The notes under the pieces are model-generated. The model saw nothing but the letters and a program-made list of their open reading frames with translations. It was not told where the DNA came from and made no database searches. The position numbers were made by a program, and so were the translations under genes. Below are positions 1-5,467 of a DNA stretch of 5,918 nucleotides, one piece after another (position 1 is the stretch's first letter; every line of letters starts with the position of its first letter). The stretch is from Thalassospiraceae bacterium. GTDB taxonomy: Bacteria; Pseudomonadota; Alphaproteobacteria; Rhodospirillales; Magnetovibrionaceae. Location: NCBI GenBank assembly GCA_030637205.1, contig DAOVVL010000144.1, positions 1 through 5,918 of the forward strand, read 5' to 3'.

Positions 1-218
1 ACGCCTAACACCAGCGCCAGTGGCACGAAAAATATCGACCACGCAAACACGCTGATCAATCCAAAGCCCACCGCGAACATGCCCAACAGGGGTTGCTTGT
101 CGCGGGGCGGTTGCGTTTGGGGTTGGGGGGAATGGCTGGTATCGCCTGCGTTAAAATCGGCGTCTGCGCCATCATTTGCGGACCCGGTGTTCAAGCTGGC
201 GATGGGTTTATCAATCAT
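1..218 (-). CDS. Unknown membrane protein, N-terminal part only (cut by left edge)
   Basis: An open frame starts with ATG at 218 and runs off the left edge with no stop, giving 72 whole codons. The first 42 or so residues are polar and rich in Gly, Asn, Asp, Pro and Gln (for example PQPQTQPP), so this part is probably disordered and cytoplasmic. A hydrophobic stretch follows at about residues 44-72 (GMFAVGFGLISVFAW, then FFVPLALVLG), which looks like one or two membrane helices with the Gly-rich texture of DUF4190-like small membrane proteins; that resemblance is only a guess. The ATG lies 4 bases after the truA stop and GAGG occurs about 12 bases upstream, inside the end of truA, so the gene is probably co-transcribed with truA. 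I do not recognise the product and infer no function. Confidence 0.7.
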   Translation of the reverse strand, partial: MIDKPIASLNTGSANDGADADFNAGDTSHSPQPQTQPPRDKQPLLGMFAVGFGLISVFAWSIFFVPLALVLG

Positions 219-222
219 GGGA

Positions 223-975
223 TTATTCTACCTCAGTTTCATAACCGACCCGAACCAAATAAAGGCCATCGGGCGGGGCGGTCTGGCCGGCGGAGCTGCG
301 GTCGCGGGCATCAAGGGCTGCGCGCACATCGCCCGCATTCCATTTACCATCGCCCACCAGCTTTAATGTTCCGGTGATGTTGCGCATTTGGTGGTGCAAA
401 AACGATCGCGCCCGCGCCCGGATATGAATTTCATCGCCCACGCGGGTCACGCTCAGCTCATCGAGCGTTTTCTGTGCCGACTTGGCCTGACAGCGGGTCG
501 CGCGAAAGGTGGTGAAATCGTGGTTGCCGATCAAAACCTGGGCTGCTTCATGCATGGCTTTGGCGTCCATCGCTACCGGCAATTGCCAAACGCGACCCGC
601 ATCCAGTGCCGGTTTAGCGCGGCGGTTTAGAATTCGGTACAGGTATTCACGCGATGTGGCTGAAAACCGGGAATGGAAATCATCCGATACCTCCTCGGAC
701 GCGATGACCGAGACGGGTTCGGACTTTATGTGGTAATTCAGCGCGCCCAGAACCTTGTCTGCCTCACAGTCTTTTTCCAGATCAAAATGCGCCACCTGGC
801 CCAGCGCATGAACCCCGGCATCGGTGCGCCCAGCCGAATAAACGGTGACAGTTTCGCCGCTGAAATCCTTGACAGCGTCCTCCACCACCTCTTGTACGGA
901 GCGGCCATTATCCTGGCGTTGCCAGCCCACGTAGGGGCCACCATCATATTCAAGGGTAATGCGAAATCGTTTCAT
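223..975 (-). CDS. truA: tRNA pseudouridine(38-40) synthase TruA
   Basis: TruA converts uridines 38, 39 and 40 in the anticodon stem-loop of many tRNAs to pseudouridine; it is cytoplasmic and works as a dimer. The 250-residue product begins with the family pattern LEYDGGPYVGWQRQ. It has the catalytic-loop motif AGRTDAGVHA with the nucleophilic Asp at residue 52, then YLYRI near residue 112 and the late motif SFLHHQMRN at about 191-199. Its length is normal for the family. I chose ATG at 975 because AAAGG (985-981) lies 5 bases upstream. An in-frame GTG at 981 would add two residues and cannot be excluded. No convincing promoter is visible just upstream on this strand. In many alphaproteobacteria truA directly follows fmt (from memory); here a plus-strand gene separates them, so it needs its own weak promoter or long read-through from fmt. 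Confidence 0.97.
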   Translation of the reverse strand: MKRFRITLEYDGGPYVGWQRQDNGRSVQEVVEDAVKDFSGETVTVYSAGRTDAGVHALGQVAHFDLEKDCEADKVLGALNYHIKSEPVSVIASEEVSDDFHSRFSATSREYLYRILNRRAKPALDAGRVWQLPVAMDAKAMHEAAQVLIGNHDFTTFRATRCQAKSAQKTLDELSVTRVGDEIHIRARARSFLHHQMRNITGTLKLVGDGKWNAGDVRAALDARDRSSAGQTAPPDGLYLVRVGYETEVE

Positions 976-991
976 GGGCACCTTTGTAACC

Positions 992-997
992 TGCCAA
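992..997. repeat. TGCCAA hexamer in truA leader (third copy)
   Basis: TGCCAA here repeats the half-site of the palindrome at 1052-1070 and lies 17 bases before the truA ATG. Three copies of TGCCAA/TTGGCA in about 80 bp of non-coding DNA is more than chance suggests, but the hexamer also occurs elsewhere in the window, for example in truA at 584-589. It is a possible accessory binding site only. Confidence 0.25.
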
Positions 998-1050
998 ACC
1001 CGCTAAAGGCGATGGTTTAAAGAATATTTCGGTGAACCTGGGACATATCG

Positions 1051-1079
1051 TTGCCAAGCGCGGATTGGCAGCTTAAATT
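1051..1079 (+). promoter_or_regulatory. Predicted sigma-70-type promoter for the unknown gene
   Basis: TTGCCA (1051-1056) matches the -35 consensus TTGACA at 5 of 6 bases. It is followed by exactly 17 bases and TAAATT (1074-1079), which matches TATAAT at 4 of 6. Transcription would begin near 1086, leaving a leader of about 67 bases before ATG 1153. This is the best promoter match I found in the window. It also argues against translation starting at the in-frame TTG at 1051, which is the -35 box itself. Confidence 0.55.
1052..1070. promoter_or_regulatory. Perfect palindrome TGCCAA-N7-TTGGCA, candidate operator
   Basis: TGCCAA (1052-1057) and TTGGCA (1065-1070) are exact reverse complements separated by 7 bases. 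The 19-bp element covers most of the -35 box and most of the spacer of the predicted promoter, which is where a dimeric repressor would block RNA polymerase. No regulator gene is visible in the window, so the cognate protein is unknown. A DNA-binding role is inferred from symmetry and position only. Confidence 0.4.
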
Positions 1080-1101
1080 CAGACTATCCCACACAAAGAA
1101 T

Positions 1102-1130
1102 ATGGGAACCCTTCTAATCAATGGGAACCC
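1102..1130 (+). repeat. Two direct copies of ATGGGAACCC, 19-bp period
   Basis: Identical 10-base units lie at 1102-1111 and 1121-1130 with a 9-base spacer. A related GGGAA recurs at 1144-1148. The GGGAA cores are therefore 19 and 21 bp apart, close to two helical turns, as expected for tandem protein sites on one DNA face. They fall in the leader, between the predicted transcription start and ATG 1153. If translation instead began at ATG 1102, the repeats would be coding (MGTLLINGNP). Confidence 0.5.
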
Positions 1131-1152
1131 ACGGCGGCCCAACGGGAAGATC

Positions 1153-2295
1153 ATGAGCATACTCACACTCGACGCCAACGACCTCGATGCCTTGCACGTC
1201 CTGCCACTTTCGATGATTCCGTTCGAAAGCAAGATGCTGCAAACGGCCAAGATGATCAAGAACGGTCGCCTGGAAACGGTGGTTGAGTTCTTTTCCGGGC
1301 CCCAGTCGGGCAGCGGCCAAATGTCCATCAACGATGCGGTCAAGGAACTGCAGGACCGGGCCGGGGGATCGCGCAAGGACGTGACGATCCTGCGCAAACT
1401 GGCGCGACTTTCATCTTATGATGTTTACAGTCTGCGCGTACTTCTGCGCGAACAGGAAATTCCGATCAATGACTTTGATGAGCTAAAGCTATCGCCAGAA
1501 AAAAGCAAAGAGCTTGGCAGCTACATGATGGAATTCACCCATCCGCTGATTATGGAAATTTACGGATCGGACGATCAGAAAATTTCAAATTTCGATGATG
1601 TCCTGAAGTTGTTCAGGAACCCCGACGTAAAAGTGGCGCGCCAGAAACTTGAACAAATGGCAGAACGCCTGGATATCGACGTGATGGAAGTTCCGCGCTT
1701 TATGGAAGATTATGGCGATATCTTTCTGTCGCTTGCTTACTACAAACAATGTCTGGCGGATATTTCGCCGGTGGTTGAAAACTTTATGCATTCGCTGAAG
1801 GAAATTCGCGGGAACTGGGAACTGAAGGGCAACCATACCCTGATGATAACGTGCGAACAGCTGGAAAAAACGTTTATCGGGTTGAACGCGCAACTGCGAA
1901 ACCTGTTTGATGAGTTTGACAAGGCCAGCAAAGGTTTTTGGACCGACGTTTCGGCGGAGCGTTTCCGTGAAGTCGAAAGCATGATCGAAAGTTATCACAC
2001 CACCATCGGGGCGGTGCTTTGCTCGCTTTCGGTCAAGGCGCTGGCGTGGCACAAGTTGTTTCCGAACCGCTCAAGCGGTGGACCGATCAAACGTTCGGAA
2101 TTCATCATGACCGAAATGCGCCAAGGCATTGATACCATTCGCCAGATCCTGAAAGATGCGCGCACCAAAAAAACCCGGGGCGGCGTAAGATCCAAACACA
2201 AAAAATTTGGATCATCAGCGGATAAAGCGGCCCCCAAAAAAGCGGAAAAGCCCGCAGAAAATGAACCGGCGGAAGAAAGTGCCCCCGAAGCCTGA
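1153..2295 (+). CDS. Uncharacterised soluble helical protein with disordered charged tail
   Basis: I cannot assign a family or function to this 380-residue protein. It has no signal peptide, no membrane helix and no catalytic motif I recognise. Residues 1-335 look mainly alpha-helical and globular, with distinctive conserved-looking stretches such as SSYDVYSLRVLLRE (87-100), VPRFMEDYGDIFLSLAYYK (180-198) and TTIGAVLCSLSVKALAWHK (283-301). Residues about 336-380 form a low-complexity tail, Lys/Arg-rich first and then Ala/Glu/Pro-rich, probably disordered. I chose ATG 1153 because GGGA lies 5 bases upstream and the predicted transcription start is near 1086. ATG 1102 (17 more residues) is possible. 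The gene sits opposite in direction between fmt and truA, and its stop is 6 bp from the fmt stop. Codon use looks like its neighbours, so recent foreign origin is not indicated. It is likely a lineage-specific alphaproteobacterial protein (inference). Confidence 0.88.
   Translation: MSILTLDANDLDALHVLPLSMIPFESKMLQTAKMIKNGRLETVVEFFSGPQSGSGQMSINDAVKELQDRAGGSRKDVTILRKLARLSSYDVYSLRVLLREQEIPINDFDELKLSPEKSKELGSYMMEFTHPLIMEIYGSDDQKISNFDDVLKLFRNPDVKVARQKLEQMAERLDIDVMEVPRFMEDYGDIFLSLAYYKQCLADISPVVENFMHSLKEIRGNWELKGNHTLMITCEQLEKTFIGLNAQLRNLFDEFDKASKGFWTDVSAERFREVESMIESYHTTIGAVLCSLSVKALAWHKLFPNRSSGGPIKRSEFIMTEMRQGIDTIRQILKDARTKKTRGGVRSKHKKFGSSADKAAPKKAEKPAENEPAEESAPEA
2189..2213. repeat. Perfect 8-bp inverted repeat, possible terminator hairpin
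   Basis: GATCCAAA (2189-2196) and TTTGGATC (2206-2213) are exact reverse complements with a 9-base loop. The element lies within the tail-coding part of the plus-strand gene. On the minus strand it lies about 90 bases past the fmt stop and is followed, after a GC-rich stretch, by a run of seven T (2173-2167). It lacks a T-run directly after the stem, so it is not a canonical rho-independent terminator in either direction. Confidence 0.35.
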
Positions 2296-2301
2296 TCGCG
2301 T

Positions 2302-3249
2302 TCAGCCCAGCACCCGGCCAACTTCCAGCGGACAACCGCGCAAGAATGCATCCGCATCCATTTCCGATTTACCCTGACGTTGCACCCGTTTGATGCGCAC
2401 CGCGCCGGTGCCACACGCCACATCCAGCACCTCTTGGGCGGCCATGACCTGACCCGGTGAAGCGTCGATGGGTTGCTCAAGTACTTCCAGCGACCTAACC
2501 CGCACCCGATCGCCTTCCAGATCAAACCATGCCACGGGGTACAGGCCCCGCACCTGGGCCGATACCTGTTCGGCGGACCCCGCCCAATTGATCCGCGTTT
2601 CCGCCTTGTCGATCTTGGCCGCGTATGTGGCGTCGTTCGGGTCTTGCACGGTGGGGTTCAAGGTTCCCGCGCGGGCACCTTCAAGGGCTTGCACAACCAG
2701 ACGCGCGCCCAGCTCAGCCAGTTCATCGTGCAGGGTTTCAGCGTTGCTATCGCTTTTTATCGCTACCGTGCTTGATAGCACCACCGGGCCGGTATCAAGG
2801 CCCGCTTCCATCTGCATGATGTTGACCCCGGTTTCAGTATCGCCTTGCATGATCGCGCGCTGGATCGGTGCGGCGCCACGCCAGCGCGGCAACAGCGATG
2901 CATGAATGTTGAAACACCCAAGCCCCGGCGCATCAAGCATGGCTTGCGGCAGGATCAGGCCATAGGCCACCACCACCGCCACATCGGCTTTCAGATCTAC
3001 AAAGCGGGCGACGTCTTCGGGGTCTTTAAACGATGGCGGGGTAAAAACCGCAATTCCTTTTTGTTCAGCCAATTCCTGCACCGCAGATTTGCGCAGCTTC
3101 TTGCCGCGACCCGCGGGGCGCGGCGGCTGGCAATACACCGCCACCACTTCGTGCCCTGCATCGGTCACAGCGTTCAGCGCCGTCGCCGAAAAATCAGGCG
3201 TGCCCATAAACACCACTTTTAACGGAGAATTTTTTGTGGCCCCGTTCAT
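2302..3249 (-). CDS. fmt: Methionyl-tRNA formyltransferase
   Basis: Fmt transfers a formyl group from 10-formyl-tetrahydrofolate to Met-tRNA(fMet), making the initiator of bacterial translation; it acts in the cytoplasm. The 315-residue product has the usual length and two-domain layout. The Rossmann-type formyltransferase domain begins KVVFMGTPDF (11-20). It carries the basic tRNA-contacting loop RPAGRGKKLRKSAV (44-57), the SLLP motif (118-121), and the catalytic triad Asn114, His116 (FNIHASLLP) and Asp152 (GLDTGP), with the His-Asp spacing of the E. coli enzyme. The C-terminal OB-like domain starts near residue 210. The start ATG overlaps the def stop as ATGA (3249-3246), a mark of translational coupling, and a G-rich stretch (GGGGGTGG) just upstream can serve as ribosome binding site. 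The nine residues before LKVV are a slightly long N-terminus. The gene is the downstream member of the def-fmt operon. Confidence 0.98.
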   Translation of the reverse strand: MNGATKNSPLKVVFMGTPDFSATALNAVTDAGHEVVAVYCQPPRPAGRGKKLRKSAVQELAEQKGIAVFTPPSFKDPEDVARFVDLKADVAVVVAYGLILPQAMLDAPGLGCFNIHASLLPRWRGAAPIQRAIMQGDTETGVNIMQMEAGLDTGPVVLSSTVAIKSDSNAETLHDELAELGARLVVQALEGARAGTLNPTVQDPNDATYAAKIDKAETRINWAGSAEQVSAQVRGLYPVAWFDLEGDRVRVRSLEVLEQPIDASPGQVMAAQEVLDVACGTGAVRIKRVQRQGKSEMDADAFLRGCPLEVGRVLG

Positions 3250-3767
3250 GTGGCCACCCCCACTGCTTTTTGGCTTTTCTGTAACTTTTTCAAGATCATC
3301 TTGCGCCGGATCATTGAGATGTGATCGACAAACAAGGTGCCTTCCAGATGATCCATTTCATGCTGGATGCAAACGGATAAAATATCGTCGGCTTCCAGTT
3401 CACGAACTTCGTTTTGATGATCCAGATAGCGCACCTTTACCTGCGTCGGGCGCAAAACATCTGCGTATTGTTCGGGCAGCGACAGGCAGCCTTCTTCGCG
3501 CAGCTCTTCTTCTTCAGACGCCCAGATGATTTCCGGATTGGCCATGCGCAGCAATTGCGCGTCTTCCTCGGTTCGCGATACATCGACCACGATCACGCGC
3601 CTAAGCACGCCGACTTGCGGTGCGGCCAGACCGATGCCGTTGGCCGCGTACATGGCTTCAGCCATGTCGTCCATCAACGCCAGAACTTCGGCGTCGACCT
3701 TTTCTACCGGCTCGGCCCGTGCTTTCAGCCGGGGATCGGGGGCAATGATGATGTGCAGTCGCGCCAT
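3246..3767 (-). CDS. def: Peptide deformylase
   Basis: Def is a metal-dependent (usually Fe2+) cytoplasmic hydrolase that removes the formyl group from the N-terminal methionine of nascent proteins, undoing the step made by Fmt next door. All three signature motifs are intact in the 173-residue product: GIGLAAPQ (44-51), EGCLSLP (92-98, with metal ligand Cys94) and QHEMDH (135-140, with metal ligands His136 and His140 and catalytic Glu137). The tail is basic (RRKMILKKLQK). I chose ATG 3767 because AGGAG (3780-3776) lies 8 bases upstream and MARLHIIIAPDPRLK is a normal family N-terminus. The in-frame GTG at 3803 would add 12 non-conserved residues and would sit almost on the predicted transcription start. 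The gene is first in the def-fmt operon and diverges from the HD-GYP gene. Confidence 0.98.
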   Translation of the reverse strand: MARLHIIIAPDPRLKARAEPVEKVDAEVLALMDDMAEAMYAANGIGLAAPQVGVLRRVIVVDVSRTEEDAQLLRMANPEIIWASEEEELREEGCLSLPEQYADVLRPTQVKVRYLDHQNEVRELEADDILSVCIQHEMDHLEGTLFVDHISMIRRKMILKKLQKSQKAVGVAT

Positions 3768-3775
3768 GCGCGGGT

Positions 3776-3780
3776 CTCCT
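3776..3780 (-). promoter_or_regulatory. Ribosome binding site of def (AGGAG)
   Basis: On the minus strand AGGAG lies 8 bases before ATG 3767. It is the strongest Shine-Dalgarno match in the window and fixes the def start at 3767 rather than the upstream GTG. Confidence 0.8.
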
Positions 3781-3814
3781 GGTAATTTAGACTTTTCAGG
3801 CACTTGAGCGATTT

Positions 3815-3844
3815 GACATACCCGCCAGCCACGGTCAACGTCAA
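3815..3844 (-). promoter_or_regulatory. Possible promoter of the def-fmt operon
   Basis: On the minus strand TTGACG (3844-3839, 5 of 6 to TTGACA) is followed by 18 bases and TATGTC (3820-3815, 3 of 6 to TATAAT). A good -35 with a poor -10 is common in alphaproteobacteria. It would place the transcription start near 3808 with a 40-base leader containing AGGAG. The weak -10 keeps confidence low. Confidence 0.35.
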
Positions 3845-3912
3845 GGCCGCGATTGCCTCTTTGATGACAAAATAAGGTAGTCTTCTGCCAACCTCCAGCG
3901 ATTGCTTAGGTT

Positions 3913-3954
3913 ATGACCAGCCCAGCCCCGCAAACCGGAACCCTAAATGCCTGA
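3913..3954 (+). other. Possible 13-codon upstream reading frame (leader peptide)
   Basis: ATG 3913 opens a frame coding MTSPAPQTGTLNA and stops at TGA 3952-3954, overlapping the first codons of the HD-GYP gene in another frame. Such an overlap could couple translation of the two. The ribosome site is poor (AGG only two bases before the ATG), so this may be chance. Confidence 0.15.
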
Positions 3955-5416
3955 AATTTCAACCAGACCCTTCATCCACTACCTGTTGGCGGCGATCATT
4001 ATCCCGGTCTACGGCATACAGGTGTGCCCGTTTATCGACAGCTTAACCGTCGCCCAGGTCGCCGTGCCGGTGGCAGTGGCGGTGGCCATCCAGTTCGGCT
4101 TACGGCTTCTGGCGATCAAAACATTGATCCAGCCAGCTCACCTTGAAGTGCAGACCGCGCGCATGTTCAAGCTGGAAATGGCTCTGTTTACGCTAACCGC
4201 GGTGGGCCTGGGTGTTTTTAACTGGACGGCTTACGACTTTCCGCTGGAAAGCGGCCTGAAAGTTCTGGTCGGCGTCTTTGGGCTGGGCTTTTTCGCTGCT
4301 GTCGATCTGGCGTTAAAACAGGAACGTATTGTGGCGTTGCGCATTGCTGAAACAGGCGCCGACCTGAACCCCGACGCGGATGCGTATCCGCTGACCCGGC
4401 GCGTTGCATTGTTTGCCGCCGCATCTGTGTTGCTGCTGATCACCATCTTTATTTTGCTGGTGATCAAGGATCTGGACTGGATTGTTGAAGTCGGCGATAC
4501 CATCCCGCTGATGGAAGCGCGCATTTCCATCATCAAGGAATTTATTTTTGTGCTGGCGGTGGTATTGCCGCACACGCTGAACATCATCGCGTCGTATTCA
4601 AAAAACCTGAAAGGCTTTCTTGCTAATGAAAACCGGGTGCTGGAAAGCGTGACATCGGGTGAACTTGGGGTGCGGGTTCCCATCAGCACACGCGATGAAT
4701 TTGGCATTATGGCCAAACGCACCAACCACATGGTTGCCCAACTGCAAGACCGCATAACGGAAATTAACCTGACCCGCGACGTGACCATTCTTTCGCTGGC
4801 ATCACTGGCCGAAGCGCGCGACAACGAAACCGGCCAGCATATTTTGCGCACCCAGCGTTACGTGAAGGTGTTGGGCGAACATTTGCAAAGCCACCCCGAT
4901 TTCGCAGAATATTTAAGCGATGAAACGGTTGAGCTGTTGTTTAAATCGGCCCCGCTTCACGATATTGGCAAGGTCGGCATCCCCGATAACATCTTGTTGA
5001 AACCCGGCAAGCACACCATTGAAGAGTTTGAGCTGATGAAAACCCACGCCCAAATCGGCAGCGATGCACTTTTGGTGGCGGAAGAAAAAATGGGTTCCAG
5101 TTCGTTTCTCAAACTGGCCCGCGAAATTGCGCTGACCCATCACGAAAAATGGGATGGCAGCGGATACCCCAACGGGCTGAAAGGCGAAGCCATCCCCTTG
5201 TCTGGACGCCTGATGGCGGTGGCCGATGTTTATGATGCGCTGATCTCAAAGCGCGTTTACAAACCCGCGTTCCCCCACGAAAAAGCCATGGAAATCATCC
5301 GCGAAGGAGCCGCCACCCATTTTGACCCCGAAGTGGTCAAGGCGCTGGACGCCGTGGAAAGCGCATTTCGCGATATCGCGCGGTCCTTCACCGACGCGGA
5401 AGTCGAAGTCGCCTAA
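3947..5416 (+). CDS. Six-helix membrane HAMP HD-GYP protein, probable c-di-GMP phosphodiesterase
   Basis: This 489-residue protein probably senses a membrane or periplasmic cue and hydrolyses cyclic-di-GMP, lowering this messenger. Six hydrophobic helices are seen at about residues 9-26, 33-52, 73-93, 102-122, 153-173 and 196-216. Loops 53-72 and 123-152 are basic, consistent with a cytoplasmic N-terminus; no large periplasmic domain exists. A HAMP linker follows (about 217-270, with DEFG at 250-253), then HD-GYP (about 278-480). Residues matching the expected metal ligands are all present: Glu294 and His298 (ETGQH), His338 and Asp339 (HDIGK), His367, His398 and His399 (THHEKWDGSGYP) and Asp427 (VADVYDAL). 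The GYP triplet is intact, so an active enzyme is likely. The start is firm because TAA directly precedes the ATG in frame; the ribosome site is weak (GGAA, 7 bases upstream). No GGDEF or EAL domain is present. The gene lies between def and rmuC. I cannot tell the signal sensed, or whether the target is another cyclic dinucleotide. Confidence 0.93.
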   Translation: MPEISTRPFIHYLLAAIIIPVYGIQVCPFIDSLTVAQVAVPVAVAVAIQFGLRLLAIKTLIQPAHLEVQTARMFKLEMALFTLTAVGLGVFNWTAYDFPLESGLKVLVGVFGLGFFAAVDLALKQERIVALRIAETGADLNPDADAYPLTRRVALFAAASVLLLITIFILLVIKDLDWIVEVGDTIPLMEARISIIKEFIFVLAVVLPHTLNIIASYSKNLKGFLANENRVLESVTSGELGVRVPISTRDEFGIMAKRTNHMVAQLQDRITEINLTRDVTILSLASLAEARDNETGQHILRTQRYVKVLGEHLQSHPDFAEYLSDETVELLFKSAPLHDIGKVGIPDNILLKPGKHTIEEFELMKTHAQIGSDALLVAEEKMGSSSFLKLAREIALTHHEKWDGSGYPNGLKGEAIPLSGRLMAVADVYDALISKRVYKPAFPHEKAMEIIREGAATHFDPEVVKALDAVESAFRDIARSFTDAEVEVA

Positions 5417-5467
5417 CCCGCTCGCCTAACGTTGCAAAACCGACCCTGATCGGGCAAAGTTCGGCTC

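Noticed and set aside
1051..1152. In-frame TTG start at 1051 for the unknown gene, adding 34 residues
   Set aside because: The TTG is part of the predicted -35 box, and the added residues look like translated leader. ATG 1153 or 1102 is better.
1585..2052. 155-codon minus-strand open frame opposite the unknown gene
   Set aside because: Its composition is shadow-like (many His, Gln, Phe, Arg), and the plus frame has coherent protein composition along its whole length.
2167..2173. Run of seven A in the tail of the unknown gene as a slippage site
   Set aside because: The shifted frame gives only a short tail with no conserved feature, and such runs are ordinary in Lys-rich coding stretches.
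2328..2339. GCGG-ACAA-CCGC hairpin as terminator of the unknown gene
   Set aside because: The stem is only 4 bp with no following T-run and lies in fmt coding sequence; such short stems are expected by chance.
1995..2525. Long minus-strand open frame spanning the end of the unknown gene and of fmt
   Set aside because: It lies antisense to one gene and out of frame with fmt, is rich in Arg, Trp and Cys with no motif, and the overlapping fmt frame is unmistakable.
3768..3803. GTG start at 3803 for def
   Set aside because: It adds 12 residues outside the family and lacks a ribosome site, while ATG 3767 has AGGAG at ideal distance.
3813..3841. Plus-strand TTGACA as a -35 box for the HD-GYP gene
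   Set aside because: The -35 is perfect, but the hexamers 16-18 bases on match TATAAT poorly, and the site lies more than 100 bases from the start codon.
4231..4851. 206-codon minus-strand open frame opposite the HD-GYP gene
   Set aside because: The Ser/Arg-rich, low-information translation is typical of an antisense shadow of a real GC-biased gene.
5441..5458. CCGA/TCGG stem between the HD-GYP gene and rmuC as a terminator
   Set aside because: The stem is 4 bp with no T-run, so I call neither a terminator nor a promoter in this 51-bp gap.
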